Shown: positions 13,788-19,329 of the stretch, piece after piece
Layout of the letters: each line of letters starts with the position of its first letter
Position numbering within the stretch: the stretch's first letter is position 1
Assembly (NCBI GenBank): GCA_050693875.1
Contig: JBOGWP010000138.1
Coordinates: 1-19,329 of the forward strand
Origin: JBOGWP01 sp050693875
GTDB taxonomy: Bacteria > Actinomycetota > CADDZG01 > JAHWKV01 > JBOGWP01
Length of the DNA: 19,329 nt
Reading direction: 5' to 3'
Notes under the pieces: model-generated
What the model saw: the letters and a program-made list of their open reading frames with translations, nothing else
The model's database searches: none
What the model was told of the DNA's origin: nothing
Position numbers and translations under genes: made by a program

Positions 13788-14156
13788 CTACGACTCGCGG
13801 ATCCCGGTCCCAGCCGCGACCTGGTCGATCTTCGCCGCCATGATGAAGTCGTTGTCGGTCAGGCCTTTGGCCGCGTGGGTGGTGAGGAAGACGCGCAGGC
13901 GCCCCCACGCGATCTCGAAGTCGGGATGGTGGCCCTCCGACTCGGCGACCAGTGCGATACGGGTGGCGAGGCCGAAGGGGTCGAGAAAGTTGCGGAACCG
14001 GAAGGTGCGCTCGATGCTCCGGTTGGCCTCCCGGCTCCACGACGGGTCGAGGTGCTCCTGCAACTCGGCGGCTCGCGTCTCGTCGATGGGCAGCGTGCCG
14101 GCCTCGCATGCCTCACAGCGGCGGCTGAGAAGGTCCTCGGTCCCCACGATCCTCAT
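13788..14156 (-). CDS. Pterin-4a-carbinolamine dehydratase-like protein
   Basis: The family dehydrates 4a-hydroxytetrahydropterin in pterin recycling, and in animals also acts as DCoH. The 122-residue product shows the signature: ESEGHHPDFEIAW at 72-84 (His76, His77, Pro78), then His94 (TTHAAKGLTDND) and Asp101/103. The N-terminus carries CEACEAG (14-20), a CxxC feature seen in PhhB-type members. No aromatic amino-acid hydroxylase is in the window. ATG 14156 has its nearest GAGG directly against it; GTG at 14147 has the same GAGG at a better distance (nine bases) and may be the true start. It converges on the YchF-like gene with a nine-base gap. Confidence 0.9.
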   Translation of the reverse strand: MRIVGTEDLLSRRCEACEAGTLPIDETRAAELQEHLDPSWSREANRSIERTFRFRNFLDPFGLATRIALVAESEGHHPDFEIAWGRLRVFLTTHAAKGLTDNDFIMAAKIDQVAAGTGIRES

Positions 14157-14172
14157 CCTCGCGGCGGCCGTC

Positions 14173-14221
14173 CCCGGGCGCAAGCAGGTTCCCGCAGCTC
14201 CGGTGAACTCTTGCGCTCGGG
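14173..14221. promoter_or_regulatory. 12-bp inverted repeat in the divergent PCD/GYD gap
   Basis: CCCGGGCGCAAG (14173-14184) faces CTTGCGCTCGGG (14210-14221), pairing at all positions but one, which is a possible G-U. The spacer is 25 bases. It lies between two divergent start codons, 50 bases before the GYD ATG, so it could be an operator for both genes or a leader hairpin. Confidence 0.45.
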
Positions 14222-14271
14222 AGCGGGAGGTAGTGGGATAGCCCGGACGGGCCGAGCAGGAGGAGGCTGAA

Positions 14272-14559
14272 ATGCCCATCTACATACAGCTCATCCGATG
14301 GACCGACAAGGGACGGGCCGACGTGGCCACCCTCCCCGACCGGGCTGAGGCCGTCGTGCGGCGGATCGAGGAGCACGGCGCCAAGATTCACGGCAATTAC
14401 ATGACGATGGGCCAGTACGACCAGGTGGCCATCGTCGAAGCCCCCGACGACATGACCGTCGCCAAGCTCTCGATGATCATCGCCGGGCGCGGGAACGCCG
14501 TCACCGAGACCCTGCGGGCCTTCACCATGGACGAGGTCCGCACCGCGCTGGAAGCCTGA
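14272..14559 (+). CDS. GYD-domain protein
   Basis: The 95-residue product is a small alpha/beta-barrel-type GYD domain. It shows MPIYIQLIRWTDKG at the start, then KIHGNYMTMGQYDQVAIVEAPDD, which is the family's core GxYD segment (here GQYD), and ends with ETLRAFTMDEV. Function in this family is not established. ATG 14272 has GGAGGAGG at 14259-14266. Two bases separate its stop from the next gene, so it opens a four-gene operon with the molybdopterin oxidoreductase. There is no signal peptide. Confidence 0.88.
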   Translation: MPIYIQLIRWTDKGRADVATLPDRAEAVVRRIEEHGAKIHGNYMTMGQYDQVAIVEAPDDMTVAKLSMIIAGRGNAVTETLRAFTMDEVRTALEA

Positions 14560-14561
14560 GG

Positions 14562-15167
14562 GTGGCGTTCGTCTCCAGAGGCTTCAAAGGAAGACGACGC
14601 GACGCCGGCGTCGAGGGGCGCATCCCGCCGGGCCAGTACCGCACGTACGATTTCCCCGTCCTGTCCGCCGGCCCCACCCCGCACGTCCCACTGGAACGTT
14701 GGGACTTCAAGATCGTCACGAACGGGGAGGTGCTCCGGCGCTGGAGCTGGGACGAGTTTCGGGCGCTGCCGAGCGAGGACATCCACTGCGACATCCACTG
14801 CGTTACGAAGTGGAGCAAGCTCGACACGACCTGGGCCGGCGTCTTGGTCGACACGCTTCTCGAGGATCTCGAGCAGGACGCCGACTTCGCAGTCGCCTTC
14901 TCCGACGGGGGGTACACCACCAACGTGCCCGTCGAGGACCTCACCGGCGGCAGGGCCTGGGTCGCCCATACGTACGAGGGGGATCCCCTCGCGCCCGAGC
15001 ACGGAGGGCCGGCCCGGCTCCTCGTCCCCCGTCTCTACTTCTGGAAGAGCGCCAAGTGGGTGCGCGGGTTGCGGCTCTCCGACGAGGACGAGCCGGGCTT
15101 CTGGGAGTCGGCCGGGTACCACAACTACGGCGATCCCTGGAGGGAGCAGCGATATTGGGGCGACTGA
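14562..15167 (+). CDS. Sulfite-oxidase-like molybdopterin oxidoreductase (cytoplasmic)
   Basis: The 201-residue product is a single molybdopterin-binding domain of the sulfite oxidase/YedY group. The likely Mo-ligand cysteine is Cys80 in DIHCVTKWSKLDTTWAGV. Further family blocks are FPVLSAGPTP (31-40), AFSDGGYTTNVPVEDL (112-127), HGGPARLLVP and YFWKSAKWVRGL. There is no Tat or other signal peptide and no haem domain, so it should act in the cytoplasm, taking electrons to or from the reductase encoded next. GTG 14562 begins the typical N-terminus. The substrate is not known; the name rests on fold. Confidence 0.92.
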   Translation: MAFVSRGFKGRRRDAGVEGRIPPGQYRTYDFPVLSAGPTPHVPLERWDFKIVTNGEVLRRWSWDEFRALPSEDIHCDIHCVTKWSKLDTTWAGVLVDTLLEDLEQDADFAVAFSDGGYTTNVPVEDLTGGRAWVAHTYEGDPLAPEHGGPARLLVPRLYFWKSAKWVRGLRLSDEDEPGFWESAGYHNYGDPWREQRYWGD

Positions 15168-15889
15168 GCTGGCAGATTGCAACCCTGCGGGAGATCGTCC
15201 CGGAGACCCCGCGCGTGCACAGTCTGTTCTTCGACGCGCCGGAGTGGGAGCAGCATCTTGCTGGCCAGCACGTCGACGTCCGCCTCACCGCCGAGGACGG
15301 CTATCAGGCCCAGCGGAGCTACTCGATCGCGTCTGCCCCGGAGGATCATCGCCTCGGGCTCACGGTGGAGCGGCTCGAGGACGGCGAGGTCTCCCCTTAT
15401 CTCGTCGACGAGCTGGGTGCGGGCGACGAGCTGGAGCTGCGGGGGCCGATCGGCGGGTACTTCGTGTGGCAGAACGGGATGGGCGGGCCGCTGCTGCTCG
15501 TCGCCGGCGGCTCGGGGATCGTGCCGCTGATGGCGATGCTGCGCCATCGGGCTGCGGTCGGGAGCAAGGTCGAGGCGACGCTCCTGTTCTCCTCCCGCAC
15601 CTTCGAGGACATCATCTATCGCGGTGAGCTCGACGAGCTGGCCGCCCGCGGAGACGGGCTCGACGTCGTCCACACGCTCACCAGGTCGCAGCCGCCGGAC
15701 TGGAACGGTTACCGGCGCAGGGTCGACGGGGAGATGCTCGGCGAGGTGGCATTCCCCGTGTCCGCCGGAGCCCAAGTATTCGTCTGCGGGCCGACGGCGT
15801 TCGTGGAGGCGGTGGCCGAGTCGCTGGTGGGCCTCGACTATCCGGCCGAGCGGGTGAAGACGGAGCGGTTCGGAGCGACGGGAGGCTGA
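15155..15889 (+). CDS. FAD/NAD(P)-binding ferredoxin-reductase-like protein
   Basis: The 244-residue product has an FAD-binding barrel with RSYSIAS (54-60), a PIGGYFVW segment, and an NAD(P)-binding domain with LLLVAGGSGIVPLMAML (113-129) and CGPTAFVEAV (211-220). There is no 2Fe-2S domain, so it needs a separate partner, most simply the molybdopterin protein encoded upstream. The start is TTG at 15155, inside the preceding gene (13-base overlap). GGAGGGAG (15139-15146) is eight bases before it, which supports this start. No ATG or GTG fits the conserved N-terminus. It lies one gene before the zinc-ribbon protein. Confidence 0.92.
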   Translation: MGRLSWQIATLREIVPETPRVHSLFFDAPEWEQHLAGQHVDVRLTAEDGYQAQRSYSIASAPEDHRLGLTVERLEDGEVSPYLVDELGAGDELELRGPIGGYFVWQNGMGGPLLLVAGGSGIVPLMAMLRHRAAVGSKVEATLLFSSRTFEDIIYRGELDELAARGDGLDVVHTLTRSQPPDWNGYRRRVDGEMLGEVAFPVSAGAQVFVCGPTAFVEAVAESLVGLDYPAERVKTERFGATGG

Positions 15890-15891
15890 GG

Positions 15892-16176
15892 ATGGACGAC
15901 GCCGACCTCCGGCTCGACGGCAACGCCGCCGCCGGGCTGCTGGGAGAGGTCTTTCCCTTCGAGATGACCGTCGCCCGCACCACCTGCGGCCACTGCGGGA
16001 TGGTGGAGCCTGTCGGCAACGTCCTGGTCTACATGCAGGCGCCCGGCGTGGTGTTCCGCTGCATCCACTGCGGCGGGGTCCAGATCCGGGTGGTGCGCGG
16101 GCGGGGACGCTTCTACGTCGACCTGAGCGGGGTGCGCTGCATGCAGATCCCCGAGGCGGCGGACCGGACGGAGTAG
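15892..16176 (+). CDS. DUF6510-like zinc-ribbon protein
   Basis: The 94-residue product has two CxxC knuckles, Cys32/Cys35 (TTCGHCG) and Cys57/Cys60 (RCIHCGG), expected to bind zinc or possibly an Fe-S cluster. A further Cys83 lies in GVRCMQIPE. The pattern and gene order match the DUF6510 proteins found after sulfite-oxidase-like and reductase genes in Actinomycetota. ATG 15892 comes two bases after the reductase stop, so it is the last gene of the operon. It may be an electron carrier or assembly partner; this is inference from the neighbourhood. Confidence 0.85.
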   Translation: MDDADLRLDGNAAAGLLGEVFPFEMTVARTTCGHCGMVEPVGNVLVYMQAPGVVFRCIHCGGVQIRVVRGRGRFYVDLSGVRCMQIPEAADRTE

Positions 16177-16194
16177 CTGCGTCCGGTCGCTCAG

Positions 16195-16256
16195 GGCTCC
16201 CAAAGTCGCGCGAGCGTGTCTCGTGCCCCGAGAGGCACCGAGGCCCGTCGGGAGCC
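16195..16256. terminator. Nested hairpins between convergent genes
   Basis: An outer stem GGCTCCC (16195-16201) with GGGAGCC (16250-16256) encloses an inner stem CTCGTGCC with GGCACCGAG (about 16220-16242, one bulge). This lies between the DUF6510-like stop (16176) and the TldE stop (16264). It may terminate both operons; there is no U-tract. Confidence 0.45.
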
Positions 16257-16263
16257 GCAGGTT

Positions 16264-17625
16264 TCAGTGCGTCGTAGCGCTCGTGAAGGTAAAGGCGTCG
16301 AGGCGAAGCGCCGGAGCCACGATCGAGATCCCGAAGTCCCATCCCGAGTAGCTCGTCTGGACCTTGCGCCCCACGCCCGAGCAGCCGGCCAGGGCGGCGA
16401 GCACGTCCTGGGTGAAGCGGAGGTTGTTGACCGGACCGGAGACCTTTCCGTCCTCGATGAGGAACAGCCCATCGCGGGTCATCCCAGTGAGCGTCGTCTC
16501 GCGGGGGTTGACGATGTTGACGTACCAGAAGCGCCGCACCAGCAGCCCTCGGTCGATGCCGGCAACGAGCTCCTCCTCGGACGCAGCCCCAGGCTCGACG
16601 ATCAGGTTGAGCGGCAGCGGCCCGACCTCCTGATTACCCACCGAGTGCCCGGTCGTCGGCATGCCCGCCTCGGCACCGGCGCGGGTGTCGTAGACCGGCT
16701 GGGTCGCAACTCCGTTGGCGATCATCTCCACGCGCCGACGCCACACGCCCTCGGCGTCGAAGGGAGTCCCGAGGCTGTGCTCGTTGCTCACGTCGTCGGC
16801 GATCGTGACAAGATCCGCCGCCACAGTCGCCCCGGTCCGGTCGCAGAAGAACGACTCTCCGTCGAAGACGGACTTGGCGCCGAAGCCCATGTACGACAGG
16901 TACTCGACCAGCTCCGACACGGCCAGCGGCATCAGGACGACCGGATAGGTGCCGGGTTCGATCCCGGACGGTTCCCTCCCCCGGTCGGCCCACTCGGACT
17001 GCGTACCGGCGATCTGAGGCAGGTCGACGTCGGAGACCCGCCAGCTCGCCGCGCTGTCGTAGCCGGTGCCGTCGCCGGAGCGGACCATGCAGGTGTAGGA
17101 GGCGACCGTCATCCGCGAGTAGCGGCGGACTCCGTTGGTGTTGGCGAGCGCCAGCTCGATTTGGTCGGTGGCGAGGAACCCAGCGGCCGGACGGTCGCCC
17201 GCGCTTCGGACGGCCTCGGCGACGGCCGCTGCCCTCGACGCGGGGGTGGCGCCGGCGGTCGCGTCGTCGAAGCGTTCCCCCCGCAGCAAGCTCGAGCCGC
17301 TCTCGTCTCGGGGGAGGCCGGGGAATAGAGCGTCGGGCGGGGAGAGGCGGGCGATCTCGAGGGCTCGGGTTCCGGCTTCGGCCACCGCGTCGGCGTGGAT
17401 GCGGTTGGTCGAGACGCGCCCGGAGCGTTGGGCGTCGATCACCCGAAGCTGCAGTCCGACGTCGCCGTGCTCGGTGTGCTGATGGATGACCGAGTCGGCG
17501 AAGCGGGTCAGCCCGCCTGCCGAGCAGACCACGATCGCCTCGGCCTCGTCGGCGTCGTCGACGCCGATCGCACGCTCGGCAAGCTCGAGCGCTGCGGCCT
17601 CGCCGAGCAGGCGCCCGCGATTCAG
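16264..17625 (-). CDS. tldE: TldE/PmbA subunit of the TldD-TldE protease, probable CTG start
   Basis: TldE lacks the metal site and pairs with TldD in a heterodimer that degrades or matures peptides (microcin B17 leader removal and CcdA degradation in E. coli). The product, about 453 residues, has the N-terminal helix LLGEAAALELAERAIGV and the C-terminal PmbA core: GFGAKSVFDGESFFCDRTG, MPTTGHSVG, LPLNLIVEPGAASEEELVAGI, RETTLTGMTRDGLFLIEDGKV. No HExxxH is present, as expected. No ATG, GTG or TTG lies between the tldD end region and the conserved N-terminus. CTG at 17623-17625 overlaps the tldD stop (CTGA) with GGGGGTG upstream, so I chose it. CTG 17610 is an alternative. Confidence 0.88.
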   Translation of the reverse strand: MNRGRLLGEAAALELAERAIGVDDADEAEAIVVCSAGGLTRFADSVIHQHTEHGDVGLQLRVIDAQRSGRVSTNRIHADAVAEAGTRALEIARLSPPDALFPGLPRDESGSSLLRGERFDDATAGATPASRAAAVAEAVRSAGDRPAAGFLATDQIELALANTNGVRRYSRMTVASYTCMVRSGDGTGYDSAASWRVSDVDLPQIAGTQSEWADRGREPSGIEPGTYPVVLMPLAVSELVEYLSYMGFGAKSVFDGESFFCDRTGATVAADLVTIADDVSNEHSLGTPFDAEGVWRRRVEMIANGVATQPVYDTRAGAEAGMPTTGHSVGNQEVGPLPLNLIVEPGAASEEELVAGIDRGLLVRRFWYVNIVNPRETTLTGMTRDGLFLIEDGKVSGPVNNLRFTQDVLAALAGCSGVGRKVQTSYSGWDFGISIVAPALRLDAFTFTSATTH

Positions 17626-19064
17626 CCCCGCACCCCCACGTGCACCCTCCGGAAGCGGGCGGGGGCCGCGCCGTGGCCGACCCGGGCCACCTGCCCCGGC
17701 TGGCCCTTGCCGCAGTTCGGCGTTCCCCACAGCTTCCACTCGCCGGGCCCGGCGATGCCGTCGCAGCTTCCCCAGAAGTCGGTGGTCATCCCGGCATAGG
17801 TCGGGTTCTTCAGCATGCGGCCGAGCCGGCCGTCCTCGATCTCCCAGGCAATCTCGCAGCCGAACTGGAAGTTCTTGCGCTTGTCGTCGATCGACCAGGA
17901 CTTGTTGGTGGTCATGAAGATGCCGCGGCCGGTGTTGGCGATCAGCTCATCGAGGCTCGAGGTGCCCGGCAGCAGGTTGATGTTGGTCATGCGGATCAGC
18001 GGGAAGTGGATCCACCCGTCGGCGCGCATCGTGCCGTTGGACCGCTCGTCGCCGATGGCGGCGGCGGTCTCGCGAGAGGTCTGGAAGCCGACGAGCAGCC
18101 CGTCGGTGACGAGCCGGGTGGGGAAGGGGCGCACGCCCTCGTCGTCCCAGCCCACCGTTCCCAGGCCGCCCATGCTGGTGCCGTTGCTCTCGATCGACAC
18201 GAGCTCCGAGGCGTAACGGAGGCGCCCGCGGTCCTCGGGACGGACGAACGAGGTTCCGGCGTACGCCGCCTCGGTTCCGAGGATCCGATCGAGCTCGGTC
18301 GGGTGCCCGACCGACTCGTGGATCTGCAGGGCGAGCTGCTCGGAGTCGAGGATGAGCGTCGTTTCCCCGCTCGGGCACTCCGGAGCGGTCAGCAGGGCGA
18401 TGGCCTCCTCGGCGATGCGGGGGCCGTGGGCGGGGAGGTCGAGGCCCCGGACCAGCTCGTACCCGGCGCTGCCGAACTGCCCGCGATGGGTGGGGTAGGA
18501 GCGGCGCTGGGCGTCGTGATCGTCGGCCGCAGTCGCCGAGATTCCGGCGCCTGACTGCACGATCACCTGCTCGAGCGCGGCCCCCTCGCTCGAGGCGAAG
18601 ATGCTCTGCTCACGCCGGAAGTCCATCGTGGCCGTCGCCGCCCGGATGCGCTCGTCCGTCCGCATGGCCTCGGAGGCGGCGACCAGTAGCCCGACCTTGT
18701 CGGAGGTCCCCACCCCGAACGGGTCCTCCTCGAGGAGGGTCTCGTAGCGGCCCGCCTCGATGTCGGCGGGAGCGAGGATCACGTCGCGGCGCTTGAGGAG
18801 GGCGGAGGCCCGGGCCACCTCGGCCGCCCGGCGGGCGACCTCCTGCGGGTGGGCGCCGTCCAGCTCGAAACCCGAGGAGAAGCCCCAGGCACCGTCGGCG
18901 ATCACCCGCACCCCGACCCCTGCCGACGTCGACCGCTCGGCGGTTTCGAGGACGCCGTTTCGGACCGCGAGCGCCTCCGTGTCGATCTCGACCACCCGTA
19001 CGTCGGCGTAGGTGGCGCCGGCGTCGAGGGCGGCCTGGAGGGCGGCCTCGGCAACGTCTCGCAT
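17622..19064 (-). CDS. tldD: Metalloprotease TldD
   Basis: TldD is the catalytic subunit of the TldD-TldE peptidase. The 480-residue product shows the family metal site HESVGH at 249-254 in LALQIHESVGHPTELD, and the conserved NCGKGQPGQ segment near the end (Cys451). Other family blocks are VRNGVLETAERSTSAGVGVRVIADGAWGF at about 35-62 and GIFMTTNKSWSIDDKR. The ATG at 19064 begins the usual N-terminus, and the gene's end overlaps tldE by four bases, so the subunits are translated together. TACCAT seven bases upstream and the absence of a ribosome-binding site suggest a leaderless mRNA. A probable IS element sits just upstream. Confidence 0.95.
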   Translation of the reverse strand: MRDVAEAALQAALDAGATYADVRVVEIDTEALAVRNGVLETAERSTSAGVGVRVIADGAWGFSSGFELDGAHPQEVARRAAEVARASALLKRRDVILAPADIEAGRYETLLEEDPFGVGTSDKVGLLVAASEAMRTDERIRAATATMDFRREQSIFASSEGAALEQVIVQSGAGISATAADDHDAQRRSYPTHRGQFGSAGYELVRGLDLPAHGPRIAEEAIALLTAPECPSGETTLILDSEQLALQIHESVGHPTELDRILGTEAAYAGTSFVRPEDRGRLRYASELVSIESNGTSMGGLGTVGWDDEGVRPFPTRLVTDGLLVGFQTSRETAAAIGDERSNGTMRADGWIHFPLIRMTNINLLPGTSSLDELIANTGRGIFMTTNKSWSIDDKRKNFQFGCEIAWEIEDGRLGRMLKNPTYAGMTTDFWGSCDGIAGPGEWKLWGTPNCGKGQPGQVARVGHGAAPARFRRVHVGVRG

Positions 19065-19071
19065 GGGCGAG

Positions 19072-19077
19072 ATGGTA
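19072..19077 (-). promoter_or_regulatory. Candidate leaderless -10 element of tldD
   Basis: TACCAT on the minus strand ends seven bases before the tldD ATG, matching TANNNT placement at the amidase and greA starts. No purine-rich ribosome-binding site is visible. The -35 region is unclear. Confidence 0.4.
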
Positions 19078-19261
19078 CTCGCTCGGGACGCGTCCTTGTC
19101 CGAGAGGCGGGGGTTGGGCGTTTGGCCCCATTACTCCTGAAGCCCGAGATGCGAACCTCCATCGACCGGAGGCTTGAGCGTCGTTGGAAGTTTAGTACGG
19201 GATAAGGGAGTGGTAGCTAACAATCCGCGCGATCATACCCTTCGTGATGTAGCCTCTTCCG

Positions 19262-19329
19262 GTGGAGGTCACGGAGGAGGCGCTGCGCCGAAAGCTCTCC
19301 GTCGTGATGCCCCATCTCGATGAACGACA
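19262..19329 (+). mobile_element. 5' end of a probable ISAzo13-type transposase gene (cut by window)
   Basis: From GTG 19262 the first 22 codons read EVTEEALRRKLSVVMPHLDER after the start residue. The KL-x5-PHLDER pattern resembles the N-terminus of ISAzo13-family (DDE) transposases. An in-frame TAG at 19250-19252 limits the start. The gene runs off the window. The 19065-19261 stretch holds the tldD upstream region and presumably the left IS end. It is more AT-rich from about 19185 and has a small CCTCC/GGAGG hairpin near 19157-19174. No terminal inverted repeat can be defined without the other end. Confidence 0.5.

Overview
The window is GC-rich bacterial DNA (19.3 kb, visibly well above 60% GC) with densely packed genes on both strands, many GTG/TTG and a few inferred CTG starts, and very short or overlapping gene junctions. 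The gene mix (GYD-domain protein, sulfite-oxidase-like protein, ferredoxin-reductase-like protein and DUF6510-like zinc ribbon in one operon; TldD/TldE; GreA; a 10-TM NarL-type sensor kinase) suggests an uncultured or poorly sampled member of the Actinomycetota. This is inferred from family recognition only; there is no rRNA in the window. No CRISPR array, tRNA or rRNA was recognised.

Layout. 1-140: a GC-rich 54-bp tandem repeat. 183-644 (+): FxsA-type membrane protein, apparently starting at CTG. 844-1014 (+): a 56-residue coiled-coil micro-protein followed by a strong hairpin terminator. 1065-3455 (-): an orphan membrane sensor histidine kinase. 3531-9027 (-): a same-strand block read from amidase to methyltransferase to a conserved 106-residue protein to a double-cupredoxin lipoprotein. 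The downstream part of this block has been tandemly duplicated: unit B is 5298-7189 and unit A is about 3531-5286. In unit A the lipoprotein gene is intact, while the 106-residue gene and the methyltransferase tail have decayed. 9074-9562 (+): greA, divergent from the amidase with only 46 bp between them. 9573-11828 (-): a three-gene operon of small membrane protein, OmpR-type response regulator and HAMP sensor kinase; the membrane protein carries an early in-frame TAA, and an 11-bp-phased direct repeat upstream looks like the regulator's own box. 11932-12743 (-): GNAT acetyltransferase and a cysteine-free IscA/HesB-fold protein. 12813-13778 (+): a shortened YchF-like P-loop protein lacking both switch regions. 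13788-14156 (-): pterin-4a-carbinolamine dehydratase. 14272-16176 (+): GYD protein, molybdopterin oxidoreductase, FAD/NAD reductase and DUF6510-like zinc ribbon. 16264-19064 (-): tldD-tldE, overlapping by CTGA. 19262 to the end (+): the first codons of a probable ISAzo13-type transposase.

How the genes work together. The cupredoxin lipoproteins each show two complete His-Cys-His-Met type-1 copper sites, which suggests an electron-transfer or copper-handling role outside the membrane. The oxidoreductase, reductase and zinc-ribbon genes form a cytoplasmic redox module. TldD and TldE should form one heterodimeric protease. The response regulator and HK at 9573-11334 are a cognate pair. The most interesting items are the duplicated double-cupredoxin locus, the switch-less YchF paralogue, the nonsense-split membrane protein, and recurring signs of leaderless transcription and CTG initiation.
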